From contig NZ_JAHDSZ010000004.1 in NCBI RefSeq assembly GCF_018531145.1, positions 62,001-126,000 on the forward strand: DNA of 64,000 nt, given 5' to 3'. Positions 46,334-56,225 of the stretch are shown here, in pieces. The first letter of the stretch is position 1. Each line of letters opens with the position of its first letter. A model generated the notes under the pieces. The model did no database searches. It saw only the letters and a program-made list of their open reading frames with translations, and was not told the DNA's origin. This DNA is from Canibacter zhuwentaonis (GTDB lineage Bacteria > Actinomycetota > Actinomycetes > Actinomycetales > Microbacteriaceae). Both the position numbers and the translations under genes were made by a program.

Positions 46334-47192
46334 AAGTGCCCTCCAGTTTTTTGAATACCAGCTGTCCGATTAGCAGGGCGCAAAGCGCTATAGCGGATGC
46401 GATTAGTGCGTATGTGAGCAATCCCGTAGGCCGTTCTGAGTGCGGCGCTAGCGGCAGCCAGAAAGTGTTGTGGAACAGCTCGACGCTTGCCGTCATTGGG
46501 TTTACCATGTAGATCTGATAGAGCCATTCTGGGGCGCGATCGCGCACCATCGCGAAGCTGTACAGCACGGGACTGATCCACGTTGCAAACATTAGAATCA
46601 TGTCGACGAAGTTTTTAGCGTCACGATAGACCGCGTTGATGGCGCCAAAAAACAGCCCGAGCCCGAGCGCGAAGCAGAGGATCAAAAACACGCCCACAAT
46701 AAAATATATTATTTGCAGCCAGCTGACTGTCCAGCCGGAAAAAATCGCGACTATTAGCAGCAGTAGCGCCTGCGGCAGAAAGTGCACTAGCGCGACCCCG
46801 CACGCGGACACTGGGAATAGCTCGCGCGGCAGAAATATTTTACGCACGAGCTCGCGGTTGTCAACAATCGCGCTGGTTGTGTTGTGCAGGGTTTCGGTGA
46901 AAAAATTAACGGCAACAATGCCAGAAAAAAGATAGATTGGAAAGAAGTCGATATCACGGTTAATACCCATAATAACGCCGATAACGATGTAGTACATTAA
47001 AAACTGTGTGCCGGGTTTTACATACGACCACGCCCAGCCCAGAGCCGAGCCGTAATAGCGCGTGGCAACACCTTTTTTCATTATTAAGCGCAGTAAATAA
47101 CGGTGCTGCAGCACGTGCAATAGCCCGTAGCTTTTGCCTGGTGTGGCATAGTCAGGATCTTTACGATATTTTTCGATCGTGCGCGTATTCAC
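46317..47192 (-). CDS. polysaccharide ABC exporter permease, Wzm-like
   Basis: A 291-residue ABC-2-type permease from ATG 47192. Six hydrophobic segments, with the cytosolic interface motif KKGVATRYYGSALGWAWSYVKPG at the N-terminus and the family pattern NTTSAIVDNRELVRKIFLPRELFP. It exports a lipid-linked glycan together with the Wzt-like ATPase. Divergent from the large surface-protein gene with about 115 bases between starts. Confidence 0.94.
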   Translation of the reverse strand: MNTRTIEKYRKDPDYATPGKSYGLLHVLQHRYLLRLIMKKGVATRYYGSALGWAWSYVKPGTQFLMYYIVIGVIMGINRDIDFFPIYLFSGIVAVNFFTETLHNTTSAIVDNRELVRKIFLPRELFPVSACGVALVHFLPQALLLLIVAIFSGWTVSWLQIIYFIVGVFLILCFALGLGLFFGAINAVYRDAKNFVDMILMFATWISPVLYSFAMVRDRAPEWLYQIYMVNPMTASVELFHNTFWLPLAPHSERPTGLLTYALIASAIALCALLIGQLVFKKLEGTFAQRL

Positions 47193-47309
47193 GGTATTTA
47201 GCTTACACTGCCAATTTTAGATTGCCACTGCTACTAGCTATCTTTGAGGTTGAGAGTGTACTATTTTTTGTTCAGTATATTTATCTCGGTTATTAACACA
47301 GGAGCGATT

Positions 47310-50267
47310 GTGTCAGGAAGCCTAAACAGTAAAACGCGGAGTCTAGACTTTGGTGTCGTCATTAAAAAGATGACGGTGTTTGTTGTGGTGCTGGCAACCG
47401 CGTTTGCAGTGCTGAGCGGGTTTAGCGCGGAGCGCGCGCACGCCGATAATATAACCGACGGGTTTAACCCGGGCAACATTATTGCTGACGAGGTTTTTTA
47501 CAACGGGGGCGGATACTCTGCGCAGGAAGTGCAGGAGTTCCTTGATAGCATGGTTGCCAGGTGTACGCTCGGGGATCCCGGTAGACCAGCTGGCGGCACA
47601 ACCTTGCGGGGCACGCTGCTTGCTCACGTGTGCCTGAAAGATTTCAAAATGGATACGCGCTCAAGAAATGCGGATGCGTACTGCAAGGCGTACCCGGGCG
47701 GACGGAATGAATCCGCCGCAGAAATTATTGCAAAAGTGGGCAAAGCTTGCAATATTAACCCTAAAGTTTTGCTTGTGATGCTTGAAAAAGAGCAGTCGCT
47801 TGTGACAGACGACTGGCCATCACAGCGGATGTACAACGTTGCAATGGGGTACGCTTGCCCTGACAGCGGACCTGGTCACTCCGCAAACTGTAACGAGGAG
47901 TTTTACGGGTTCTTCAACCAGATGTACTACGGCGCGCGGCAGCTGCAGCGCTATCGAGCGCACCCTGACCGGTGGAATTATCGCGCCGGGCGGGTAAACA
48001 CAATTCAGTATCACCCAAAGTCCGAGTGCGGTACGTCGCAGGTTTATATTGAGAACGCAGCAACTGCGGGGCTTTACGTGTACACACCGTACCGCCCAAA
48101 TCAAGCGGCGCTCGATGCCGGTTGGGGCACAGGCGATGACTGCTCAACATATGGCAACCGTAACTTCTACAACTTTTTCAAAGCCTGGTTTGGCAGCACC
48201 CAATCAAAGTACACGGTTGCGAGCAAATTCAGTGACTACTGGATCAAGAACTCAGACTGGCTGGGAGCACCGGTTGACTCGGTTGTAGACACGGGCGCTG
48301 GCGGCGGTCTCTACCAAGAGTTCAGGGGCGGTGTTATATTTGGCGCGCACGGATATTCAGTCGTTGGGCTGCGCCAAAACAGCCCAGAGCTTGTGGCGCT
48401 GCGCAAAAACGGTTTTGTGCAGGGTGTGTGGGGGTATCCGCTAGAAGATCCCGGTGCTGGCAAGCCGATTCGCTTCTACAGGGGTCTTGCCGGTGTGAAC
48501 GGTGACAGTGTTTATTTGATTCCGAACGAGCTTGTGCAGGCATGGCAGGAGTTTGGTGGATATGAGGGGGCGGATTATTCTCCCGGTGCGCCAGTTGGTG
48601 ACGCGGTGCGTGCTAACGGTAGTATTCACCAGGAGTTTAGCCGGATCTCGTTGGTGCGAGATCCGAACGGCAAAGTTTGGTCTTTGGACAAGCGCTTTGT
48701 TAGATTCTGGCTCGATGCTGGCGGAGTTCACAGCGAGCTTGGTCACCCCACGGAAAACGTGCGGGCGATTGCCGGGGGCGCAAGCTGGAAGCTGAGTAAG
48801 CACACGCTCTATATGAACGCGGATCGCAGGGTGTTCAGCATCCCTAACGGGCACTATAACGACGCCTATTGGGTAACTGGCGGTCCTGCAGGTCCTGCAG
48901 GGCATCCTGTTGGTGCAACTGAATGCGATGCGTCTGGCGTGTGTGTTACGCAGTTTGAGCGTGGCTATGGCGTGTGGTCGGCTAACACCGGCTTTATTCT
49001 GCTGGCGGCAGAGGAGTACAAAGCCTGGCAACGCGCAGGGCGGGAAGGTCTGGGTCTTCCTGTGACGCAGGCTACCCAGGTTGCGCCGGGCGTTTTTGTT
49101 GTGCAAACCGAGCGGGGCAGCATTTACCGTTCAGCGCGCGGCGCGTACGCAATTGCTGAGGGGCAGTTAAAAGAAGCGTGGGAAGAGCAGGGCGGGCTGC
49201 AGCAGTTTGGCGTCCCGCTGTCGGATATGAGCTGCCAGGGTAACGGCGTGTGTGCGGTGCGCTTTAGCGGTGGGGTCTTCGGTTATCACTTAGAAAGAGG
49301 TGGGTTCTTTAACCGCTCACCGTACGCGAGCCTGGAAAATCCGGCGACTGATAAGCCTAATAAGCGTCTGGGGGGTGAAGACCGCTTTACAACTGCGGTG
49401 CTGATCTCGCAGGATAACTTCAAGAGCGCTGACACCGTTGTTTTGGCAACGGCAAAAGGGTTTGCGGATTCGCTAGCTGCGGCTCCTTACGCGGCAAAAC
49501 TTAATGCGCCGCTGTTGCTAACGGATCCCGGCGAGCTCAACGAGGTAACACGCAAGGAAATTGCGCGGCTTAACGCTAAACGCGTTGTTATAGCCGGTGG
49601 TAGCACGGTCGTCCCAGAGCACATTGTGACGCAGCTACAGCAGGAGTTTGCGGGTTTAGAAGTTGTTCGTTTTGCGGGAGAAGACCGGTATGAAACCTCG
49701 GCTATGATTGCCAAAGCAGGCTGGAGTGGAAGCCTGTCAGCGGTGTTTATTGCTACAGGAGAGCAGTTCGCGGATGCGCTCGCCGCCGCTCCTGCCGCAA
49801 TTGTTAACGACGCGCCGGTTGTGCTGGTGCCCGGCGGGGAAGCTGCGACTCCTGACTCTGTACGGGAGTTTTTGAGCCGGCAGCGTGGCGCAACACTGCA
49901 TTTTGCAGGCGGTGAGAGTGCTATTCGGCAGGAACAGCGCACTAATCTGTGGCAGCTCACTGGGGGACACACTGTGACCTATGGCGGAGTGGATCGATAC
50001 GACACCGCAGCGCAGATTGCGCGCGCCAACTTTAGCGCCAAAAACGCGGCCCCGGTTTATTTTGCGAGCGGTACCGGATACGCTGATGCGCTCAGCGGCG
50101 CGGTTATTGCCGGACTGAATAAAGCCCCGCTGCTGCTGGTTGACGGTGAATGCCTGGTGGCGGATACCGAGGTTACCGCGATGAGCTTGTTGCCAAGTTA
50201 CCGGGTTATTCTGGGTGGGAATGCCGTGGTTAGTGACGGGATTGCGCGTGGCAGGGTGTGCGGTTAG
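47310..50267 (+). CDS. secreted LGFP-repeat and triple CWB2 cell-wall-binding protein
   Basis: A 985-residue exported protein. GTG 47310 is chosen because AGGAG lies 5 bases upstream and yields a normal N-region; an upstream ATG 47244 would add 22 residues. Signal peptide about 1-48 (VFVVVLATAFAVLSGF, cleavage after AHA). Residues about 50-310 form a Cys-containing domain with LLVMLEKEQSLV and NVAMGYACPD. Residues 315-680 carry LGFP-like repeats (WLGAPVDSV, WGYPLED, ELGHPTEN, GLGLPVT, FGVPLSD). The C-terminus has three CWB2 repeats opening at about 684, 783 and 890 (GGEDRFTTA, GEDRYETSA, GGVDRYDTA), which bind secondary wall polymers. Confidence 0.93.
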   Translation: MSGSLNSKTRSLDFGVVIKKMTVFVVVLATAFAVLSGFSAERAHADNITDGFNPGNIIADEVFYNGGGYSAQEVQEFLDSMVARCTLGDPGRPAGGTTLRGTLLAHVCLKDFKMDTRSRNADAYCKAYPGGRNESAAEIIAKVGKACNINPKVLLVMLEKEQSLVTDDWPSQRMYNVAMGYACPDSGPGHSANCNEEFYGFFNQMYYGARQLQRYRAHPDRWNYRAGRVNTIQYHPKSECGTSQVYIENAATAGLYVYTPYRPNQAALDAGWGTGDDCSTYGNRNFYNFFKAWFGSTQSKYTVASKFSDYWIKNSDWLGAPVDSVVDTGAGGGLYQEFRGGVIFGAHGYSVVGLRQNSPELVALRKNGFVQGVWGYPLEDPGAGKPIRFYRGLAGVNGDSVYLIPNELVQAWQEFGGYEGADYSPGAPVGDAVRANGSIHQEFSRISLVRDPNGKVWSLDKRFVRFWLDAGGVHSELGHPTENVRAIAGGASWKLSKHTLYMNADRRVFSIPNGHYNDAYWVTGGPAGPAGHPVGATECDASGVCVTQFERGYGVWSANTGFILLAAEEYKAWQRAGREGLGLPVTQATQVAPGVFVVQTERGSIYRSARGAYAIAEGQLKEAWEEQGGLQQFGVPLSDMSCQGNGVCAVRFSGGVFGYHLERGGFFNRSPYASLENPATDKPNKRLGGEDRFTTAVLISQDNFKSADTVVLATAKGFADSLAAAPYAAKLNAPLLLTDPGELNEVTRKEIARLNAKRVVIAGGSTVVPEHIVTQLQQEFAGLEVVRFAGEDRYETSAMIAKAGWSGSLSAVFIATGEQFADALAAAPAAIVNDAPVVLVPGGEAATPDSVREFLSRQRGATLHFAGGESAIRQEQRTNLWQLTGGHTVTYGGVDRYDTAAQIARANFSAKNAAPVYFASGTGYADALSGAVIAGLNKAPLLLVDGECLVADTEVTAMSLLPSYRVILGGNAVVSDGIARGRVCG

Positions 50268-50331
50268 GCGCGTAGCGCGATCCGCCCTCGCGCGAGTGCG
50301 CTGTTGTTGCAAATGCCCACTTATTGGCTGC

Positions 50332-51498
50332 TTAGCGGGCGTTGTGGGCTGCCGCAGTAAGGCGCGCCACGGTTATATCCGCCGCTGATTTAAGCGAGTA
50401 ATTTTGCGCTGTCCACTCTGCCAGTTCTTGGCGTTGCGCAGCGGTGAGTGGGTTGCGCGCTATTTTCTGCATTGCGGCGGCAATTTGCTGCGCATCATAC
50501 TGCGCAACCACGCTCTGCGAGTCGGGGTTGTTAGCGATAAACTTTGCTGTTGGCCCGGGACCTGCAAACAGGGTTGGGCATCCGCTCGCCAGTGACGAGT
50601 AGATTTTTGTTGCAAAAGCAAAGCTGTATTGCCCGTAGGGATTTAGCGTTGCCAGCGTAGCAACCGCGCTGTTAAGCTCGCCCGCCAGCTGATCGGGTAT
50701 TACAGCGGGCTCAAAGGTAATCTGCGAGCTGATACCGTATTGGTTGACCTTGTGCTGCATCTCTGCTTTCACATCGGGCGTTGAAGTGCCAATAAAGCGG
50801 AGTTTATAGCCCGGGTTTTTGTCGCTAAAAATCTTAAAGGCGTCAATTAGCACGCTCGCTCCGTGCAGCTCGGTGTAACTGCCCGGGTAAATAAATTCTT
50901 TGCGCTGCGGCACGCTGCGATAGTTAAAAATATTGGTTTCTGCGCCCACTCCGGCGATAGTTGTTTTGGTTTTAACGCCTAGTGCGCGCACCTGTTTGGC
51001 AACGCTTGGATACATAGCAATTAGCTCGGTGGCGTTTCTGAGCGCAAACTTTTCAACATATTTCAGCAGGCACAATACGATTTTAGAGTTGGTTGCGTGC
51101 TTAGCAGCCTCTGACCAGACATCTGCCGCCCTGTAAACGTAAGGGATTTTGCGGAGTTTGCTGATAATGCTTACAACCGCGCCGGTTGTTGGCGGAGCCT
51201 CAACAAAAATAATATCCGGTTTTGGGTGTACCGCAAGTCGCCAGAGCAGAGGCAGATCGAAGCTTAAATACTGCAGATATCCGCGAATATAACCCTGCGC
51301 GTTACGCAAAACCGACGCTAAAACCAATTTTTCGCCCGGTATTTTGCGGTATTTTTGCGCCACTTCCGGAGTTGGTTTGGCGCCTATAACGGTAACCTGA
51401 CCCCCTGTTTCGATTGTGGAATCGGCAACAGCACCTAAAAAAACTGCGGCAGCGCCAGGCTCTGGTCGGTAAACTCTGCTGACGATCCATAAATGCAT
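50332..51498 (-). CDS. family 4 glycosyltransferase
   Basis: A 388-residue GT-B enzyme from ATG 51498. N-terminal pattern LWIVSRVYRPEPGAAAVFLGAVADS, and the C-terminal donor domain YPGSYTELHGASVLIDAFKIFSDKNPGYKLRFIG. The usual EX7E loop is replaced by SFAFATKIYSSLASGCPTLFAG, the form seen in capsule and exopolysaccharide GT4 enzymes. Divergent from the ABC exporter gene, 78 bases away. Confidence 0.9.
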   Translation of the reverse strand: MHLWIVSRVYRPEPGAAAVFLGAVADSTIETGGQVTVIGAKPTPEVAQKYRKIPGEKLVLASVLRNAQGYIRGYLQYLSFDLPLLWRLAVHPKPDIIFVEAPPTTGAVVSIISKLRKIPYVYRAADVWSEAAKHATNSKIVLCLLKYVEKFALRNATELIAMYPSVAKQVRALGVKTKTTIAGVGAETNIFNYRSVPQRKEFIYPGSYTELHGASVLIDAFKIFSDKNPGYKLRFIGTSTPDVKAEMQHKVNQYGISSQITFEPAVIPDQLAGELNSAVATLATLNPYGQYSFAFATKIYSSLASGCPTLFAGPGPTAKFIANNPDSQSVVAQYDAQQIAAAMQKIARNPLTAAQRQELAEWTAQNYSLKSAADITVARLTAAAHNAR

Positions 51499-51576
51499 TG
51501 CGCCTAAAAATATACCGCATTTCTTACGGGTGGTAAAATTAAGAACATCCTAATCGTTAAAATTAAGGCTTAATCT

Positions 51577-53379
51577 GTGAAAAATATTTGGCGCACACTC
51601 TGGGAACTGTGCGGTGTGCTGCCCAAAGGTGCGAAGTCTTTTTATATCTGGTACTCAATCATTACGAGCTCGCTCACTCTGCTAGACACGGCGGCGCTCG
51701 GTCTAATTGCGCTTACAGTAACCCCGCTGATTGGCAACCTTACGGTGAAACTGCCGGTAATAGGTGAAATTCAGCGTGAGCACACGGTGTGGCTGCTGCT
51801 CATAATCTGTTTGTTGTTTGTTATTAAAGGGGCTTTTGCTGTTGCCCTGCACTGGTATGCAACCCGGCGTTTTGCCAGCTACGAACTGGCCGTTGGGCAG
51901 CAGCTGTTTGACGCTTATATCCGCGCCCCGTGGGCTGAGCGCTCACGCTACAGCACCGCAGAGGTAACGCGCATTGTTGACGGCGCGATGGCGAATGCAA
52001 ATATGCAGTTTATTGTGCCGTTGTCGCACGTGCCGGGCAATTTTTTTACGTTTATGGGCGTACTTTCGGTGCTTATAATAACCCAGCCGATTATCGCGCT
52101 GCTGAGTTTTGTGTATCTCGCGCTAATCTCTCTGGTTATGCTGCGCGTGATCTCCAGGCGCTCGGGGCTGGCTGGCGAAACCAACAGAAATATTAGCTAC
52201 CGGGTTGCCACTGTGATGACGGAGATGGTGCAGGCGCTCAAAGAGGTGACTCTGCGCGGCAAGCTCAATCACGTCGCCGAAGTTGTGCGTGGGCAGCGCC
52301 AGAGTGCAACCAAGGCGCGGGCGGATCTGTCATTTTACGTGGCGATCCCTAAACATATGCTTGACGCGGCTTTAATTGGCGGCTTTTTGCTAGTTGGTGG
52401 GGCTTCTTATTTGCTGGGCGGAGCCGAATCAGCCGTTGTTTCGCTCGCGATGTTCGCGGCCACGGGATTTAGAATGATTCCCGCGCTGAACTCGATTCAG
52501 GGCTCAATTTCGCTGGCAAAGGCTGCTGAGGTGTATGCGCGCGACGTGATCACCGAGTTAAAGCGCGCTAACATCTCTCGTGGCGTGGTGGCAGCGGATG
52601 CAAACGCGAGCGCAGATACCGCGCTAATGCCGCAAAATCCACAGCAACTGCGGCTGCGGAACGTTAATTTCAGGTACGCTGGTGCCGATAAAAACGTGCT
52701 TAGCGATATTAATTTAGAAATTCCTTTTGGCAGCAGGGTTGCCATTGTCGGCCCGAGCGGAGCCGGTAAATCAACCCTGGTGGATATTTTGTTGGGGCTG
52801 AGCGTGCCAACAAGCGGTAAAATAACGATCGATAATATTTCGCTCAATTCAATTCTGCAGGAGTGGCGCAGCCGGGTTGGCTACGTGCCACAAAAGGTTG
52901 CTGTTTTTGACGGCACAGTCGCGCAGAATGTGGCGCTAACCTGGGGCGAAACTCACGATTCAGAGCGGATTCTGCGGGTTCTGGCGCAGGCTGAGCTGAG
53001 CGATATTTGCGATCGCCGCGACGGCCTGAACGCTAAAATGGGCGAAAACGGAGCGCAGATTTCAGGCGGGCAGCAGCAGCGCCTCGGCATTGCGCGGGCG
53101 CTGTACACCGATCCGCTAATAATGGTGCTAGATGAGGCAACGAGCTCGCTCGACACTGAAACTGAAAAGCGGGTTATGGAGGCAATGAACACGCTGGCGG
53201 GCGAGGTTACTTTTATAACGATCGCACATCGCCTTGCGACAGTGCGCGACTACGACCTGATTTGTTACGTTGCGGACGGAAAAATCCGCAGTGTGGGAAG
53301 TTTTGCTGAGGTTGCAAGGGCTGTTCCCGAGTTCAGAAAACAGGCAGAACTGGCTGGACTGGGCGGAGAGTTGAGCTAG
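51577..53379 (+). CDS. ABC exporter with fused membrane and ATPase domains (PglK/MsbA-like)
   Basis: A 600-residue half-transporter from GTG 51577. The membrane domain (about 20-325) has six hydrophobic segments; the ATPase domain starts near 350 with GPSGAGKST, then signature ISGGQQQRLGIARAL, Walker B IMVLDEATSSLD and the H-loop ITIAHRLATV. The aromatic/arginine pairing and gene context fit a lipid-linked oligosaccharide flippase like PglK, but a peptide or lipid substrate cannot be excluded. Confidence 0.9.
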   Translation: MKNIWRTLWELCGVLPKGAKSFYIWYSIITSSLTLLDTAALGLIALTVTPLIGNLTVKLPVIGEIQREHTVWLLLIICLLFVIKGAFAVALHWYATRRFASYELAVGQQLFDAYIRAPWAERSRYSTAEVTRIVDGAMANANMQFIVPLSHVPGNFFTFMGVLSVLIITQPIIALLSFVYLALISLVMLRVISRRSGLAGETNRNISYRVATVMTEMVQALKEVTLRGKLNHVAEVVRGQRQSATKARADLSFYVAIPKHMLDAALIGGFLLVGGASYLLGGAESAVVSLAMFAATGFRMIPALNSIQGSISLAKAAEVYARDVITELKRANISRGVVAADANASADTALMPQNPQQLRLRNVNFRYAGADKNVLSDINLEIPFGSRVAIVGPSGAGKSTLVDILLGLSVPTSGKITIDNISLNSILQEWRSRVGYVPQKVAVFDGTVAQNVALTWGETHDSERILRVLAQAELSDICDRRDGLNAKMGENGAQISGGQQQRLGIARALYTDPLIMVLDEATSSLDTETEKRVMEAMNTLAGEVTFITIAHRLATVRDYDLICYVADGKIRSVGSFAEVARAVPEFRKQAELAGLGGELS

Positions 53380-53430
53380 TGCGTGGTATGTTGACCGCAA
53401 TTATTAGGTCGTCACTGTTAGTCTAGAAGC

Positions 53431-54723
53431 GTGAAAATAGCGGTTATAGGTGCTGGGAAAATCGGTCTTCCCCTTGCAACACAGTATGCCTCGCGAGGTC
53501 ACAGTGTTGTTTGCGTTGATATTAATGAAAATGTTGTTGCGCTAATAAATCAGGGGCGCGAGCCGTTTCCGTGCGAGCCTGGGATGCTGGAATTCTTAGC
53601 GGATCAGGTACCCGCTGGGCAGCTTAGGGCGACGAGCGATTACAGCGCGGCAATTCCTGGTGCGGATGTTGTTGTTGTGGTTGTGCCGCTGCTGGTTGAC
53701 GAGAGCACCTGGGAGCCAGATTTCACCGCGCTTGATAGCGCAACTGAGGCTCTTGCACCGCACCTGAGTAAAAACGCGCTGGTGTGCTACGAGACAACGC
53801 TGCCCGTGGGAACAACCCGGAACAGGTTTACTCCGCTGATTGAAGAAATATCTGGGCTACAAGAGGGTGTGGATTTTTATGTCGCATTCTCGCCTGAGCG
53901 TGTTATGACCGGGAGCGTCTATAAAGACCTGCGCCGCTATCCAAAACTTATTGGCGCGCTAAATGCGGAGGGCAGTCGCCGGGCACGCGAGTTTTATGAA
54001 GCGGTGCTCGAGTTTGACGTGCGCGATGATTTGCCGCGCGCCAACGGTGTTTGGGATCTTGGCTCTGCAGAGACCGTAGAAATGTCTAAGCTGGCGGAAA
54101 CAACCTACCGAGATGTGAACATCGGGCTCGCAAATCAGTTTGCGCGCTTTGCGCAAAAAAACGAGATTGATATTTACAGGGTTATTGAGGGCTGTAACTC
54201 TAAAAAACACAGTCACATTCACACGCCTGGAATTGCAGTTGGCGGACACTGTATTCCCGTGTATCCGCGGCTGTATCTCGCGAACGACCCGGACGCTGAT
54301 ATTGTACGCACAGCGCGTGTTTTCAACGCAACAATGCCCGAGTATGTTGTGCAGCAGACAACAGAAATTATTGGCGATTTGGCGGGTGTAAAAGTTGCTG
54401 TGCTGGGCGCGTCATACCGCGGCGGGGTTAAAGAAACCGCGCTGTCAGGGGTTTTTGCAACGGTTGCAGCACTGCGCGAGCGAAATGCCGATGTGAGTGT
54501 GCATGATCCGTTGTACACAGCTGAGGAGCTTGCTGTTTCCGGCTTTGCTTCTTACCAGCTGGGCGAGCCGGTTGAAGTTGCGATTTTGCAGGCGGATCAT
54601 CCGGAATATAAGGATTTAACGCCCGCGCAGCTGCCTGGAATTAAGCTTTTTGTTGACGGCCGCAATCACACCAGCCCGGAGAACTGGCGAGGTGTTGCGC
54701 GGTTTGTGATCGGGTGCGGCTAG
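53431..54723 (+). CDS. UDP-N-acetyl-D-mannosaminuronate/UDP-glucose-type dehydrogenase
   Basis: A 430-residue enzyme from GTG 53431, 51 bases after the ABC exporter. Rossmann motif GAGKIGLPLATQYASRGH with VDIN, central KLAETTYRDVNIGLANQFA, catalytic Cys in VGGHCIPVYP, and a C-terminal UDP-binding domain with LGASYRGGVKETALSG. It oxidises C6 of a UDP-hexose to a uronate in two NAD+ steps. The GGHCIPVYP form favours UDP-ManNAc/GlcNAc dehydrogenase (WecC/WbpA) over UDP-glucose dehydrogenase. It supplies uronic acid for the surface polymer. Confidence 0.92.
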   Translation: MKIAVIGAGKIGLPLATQYASRGHSVVCVDINENVVALINQGREPFPCEPGMLEFLADQVPAGQLRATSDYSAAIPGADVVVVVVPLLVDESTWEPDFTALDSATEALAPHLSKNALVCYETTLPVGTTRNRFTPLIEEISGLQEGVDFYVAFSPERVMTGSVYKDLRRYPKLIGALNAEGSRRAREFYEAVLEFDVRDDLPRANGVWDLGSAETVEMSKLAETTYRDVNIGLANQFARFAQKNEIDIYRVIEGCNSKKHSHIHTPGIAVGGHCIPVYPRLYLANDPDADIVRTARVFNATMPEYVVQQTTEIIGDLAGVKVAVLGASYRGGVKETALSGVFATVAALRERNADVSVHDPLYTAEELAVSGFASYQLGEPVEVAILQADHPEYKDLTPAQLPGIKLFVDGRNHTSPENWRGVARFVIGCG

Positions 54724-54835
54724 CACCGGGTTTGTGATTGGGCGATAAATTGTCATTGTGTAGTCAGAGACTCTGTGCCAGTATGGATTAAGAGAAGTTT
54801 TTGTGACCAATAGGTTGTAGTTTACAACCGGATAG

Positions 54836-55396
54836 GTGTTTCACGTGAAACGAAAAGTAATTGCTGGTGTTGCCGCAGGGGTTGTTACCGCCGTTTTAAC
54901 CGCTGGCGGGCTGTTTTTTGCGAGCCAGAGCGCTTTTGCGGAGGACGCGCCGGATATTGATGCAGTGGTCATGGCTGCAGAGAGCGCACCGACTGCAGAG
55001 GGTACGCAGGCTGCAGAGAGCGCATCGGCTGCAGATATTGAGCCAAAAGAAACCGAGGTTTTTCTTGGTATTAGCGACAGAAAAATTATTGACGGGCAGC
55101 AGCTCAGAGTTGGCGCGTTTGCAAAAGAGCAGGCGCCCGGCAAGTTCGAGTTTTTTGTCAATGGCATTGCTGTTGATCCAGCCGCTGTTAGCACCTCAGA
55201 TGGAAAAACCGAGCTGGCGTTTACGCCGCTGGCGGGAGATCACGAAATCAAAGCGGTTTTCACGCCGGATAACTCGGCAGACTTTAAGCCTGCCGAGAGC
55301 GTTATTCAGGTTTCGGTTGTGTCAAGTCCGCTCACTCCCGCAGCGCCCGCAAGCAGCAGCGAACCTGTTGCACTGCCGCAAGGTCTGGGCGATTAA
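54836..55396 (+). CDS. secreted Ig-like-domain protein
   Basis: A 186-residue protein from GTG 54836, or GTG 54845 three codons later (MKRKVIAG). Signal peptide: basic KRK, hydrophobic VAAGVVTAVLTAGGLFFA, cleavage after AFA. A Glu/Ala/Ser repeat region (AAESAP, AAESAS) is followed by one Ig-like beta-sandwich of about 95 residues (FEFFVNGIAVDPA, AGDHEIKAVFTPDNSADFKPAES) and a Pro/Ser-rich end. No sorting signal. The start codon lies inside a parS-like palindrome. Confidence 0.75.
   Translation: MFHVKRKVIAGVAAGVVTAVLTAGGLFFASQSAFAEDAPDIDAVVMAAESAPTAEGTQAAESASAADIEPKETEVFLGISDRKIIDGQQLRVGAFAKEQAPGKFEFFVNGIAVDPAAVSTSDGKTELAFTPLAGDHEIKAVFTPDNSADFKPAESVIQVSVVSSPLTPAAPASSSEPVALPQGLGD
54837..54852. 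other. parS-like centromere site
   Basis: TGTTTCACGTGAAACG matches the bacterial ParB-binding consensus TGTTTCACGTGAAACA at 15 of 16 positions. It sits in the first codons of the secreted protein gene. parS sites cluster near oriC in most bacteria. parA and parB are not in the window. Confidence 0.85.
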
Positions 55397-55399
55397 CCG

Positions 55400-56215
55400 G
55401 TGACGGTTGGGCAAACCCCGCACATTGAAGTTGAGCTAAAACTTGAAGCGTCGTTAACTGCCAAGCTGCCTGAGTTTTTTGGTCACGATCTTGCTGTGCT
55501 GGCGCGCGAAGAGCACGTTTTGCGCGCGCGGTACTACGACACTCCGGCGCGCGATTTGGCACGGGCACAGCTTGCTGTGAGATACCGCGAGGGCGGTAAA
55601 GATGCTGGTTGGCATCTGAAACAGCGGATAACTAGCGCAAAACAGGCAGAATACAACTGGAGCGGAGCAAAAGATGAGCTCCCGCGTGATGCGGCGGATG
55701 CTATTAACGGTTTTGTGCCCGGAGCGGTCGCGCAGCTTGAGCCGCTCGCCGAGATTGTGACGCTGCGCAAAGTTCTGGTGCTCGGCACACCCGAGGGTGC
55801 GCCCCTTTATGAGATAGCGGATGACACCGTGCACTCTCAGGAGTTGTGCACGGGTGTTGTCCGTGCTTGGCGAGAGTGGGAGATTGAAGCACTCACTGAG
55901 AGTTGCGAGCAGCTGCCGTGGCTGCGCGAGACGCTTGCTGCAAACGGCGCTTATGATTCTTTGGCGGGCTCAAAAATCGCCCGTGCCGCGGGAGTTCTGT
56001 TGCCCACAGCGCTGACCAAGCAGGAGTCGCCGCAGCTCATTGCGGCGCTTGCGCTGCAGGAGGTTGCTGACCTGTGGGCTGGCAGGATGCCGCAGCTTGA
56101 TCTCGTGCCGTGGTTTGACGCTGCGGCGGGAGCGTATCCGCTAGCACCGCAGCAGGAGGCACAAATTGCGGCGCTGCGCGCGCACGTTCAGCAGTTATTG
56201 GAAAAAGGCGAGTAG
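55400..56215 (+). CDS. CYTH-domain protein
   Basis: A 271-residue protein from GTG 55400, 3 bases after the secreted-protein stop. The CYTH ExExK signature is IEVELKLE; tunnel residues follow as RARYYDTPARDLARAQLAVRYREGG, WHLKQR, and WEIEAL (EEE-like). The C-terminal 75 residues are helical and not a full CHAD domain. CYTH enzymes hydrolyse or bind triphosphates such as thiamine triphosphate or inorganic tripolyphosphate; specific substrate unknown. Confidence 0.88.
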   Translation: MTVGQTPHIEVELKLEASLTAKLPEFFGHDLAVLAREEHVLRARYYDTPARDLARAQLAVRYREGGKDAGWHLKQRITSAKQAEYNWSGAKDELPRDAADAINGFVPGAVAQLEPLAEIVTLRKVLVLGTPEGAPLYEIADDTVHSQELCTGVVRAWREWEIEALTESCEQLPWLRETLAANGAYDSLAGSKIARAAGVLLPTALTKQESPQLIAALALQEVADLWAGRMPQLDLVPWFDAAAGAYPLAPQQEAQIAALRAHVQQLLEKGE

Positions 56216-56225
56216 GGTTGCCTGC

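Noticed and set aside
47244-47309. Upstream ATG start of the CWB2 protein
   Set aside because: It adds 22 residues including a second hydrophobic stretch; GTG 47310 has AGGAG at the right distance and gives a normal signal peptide.
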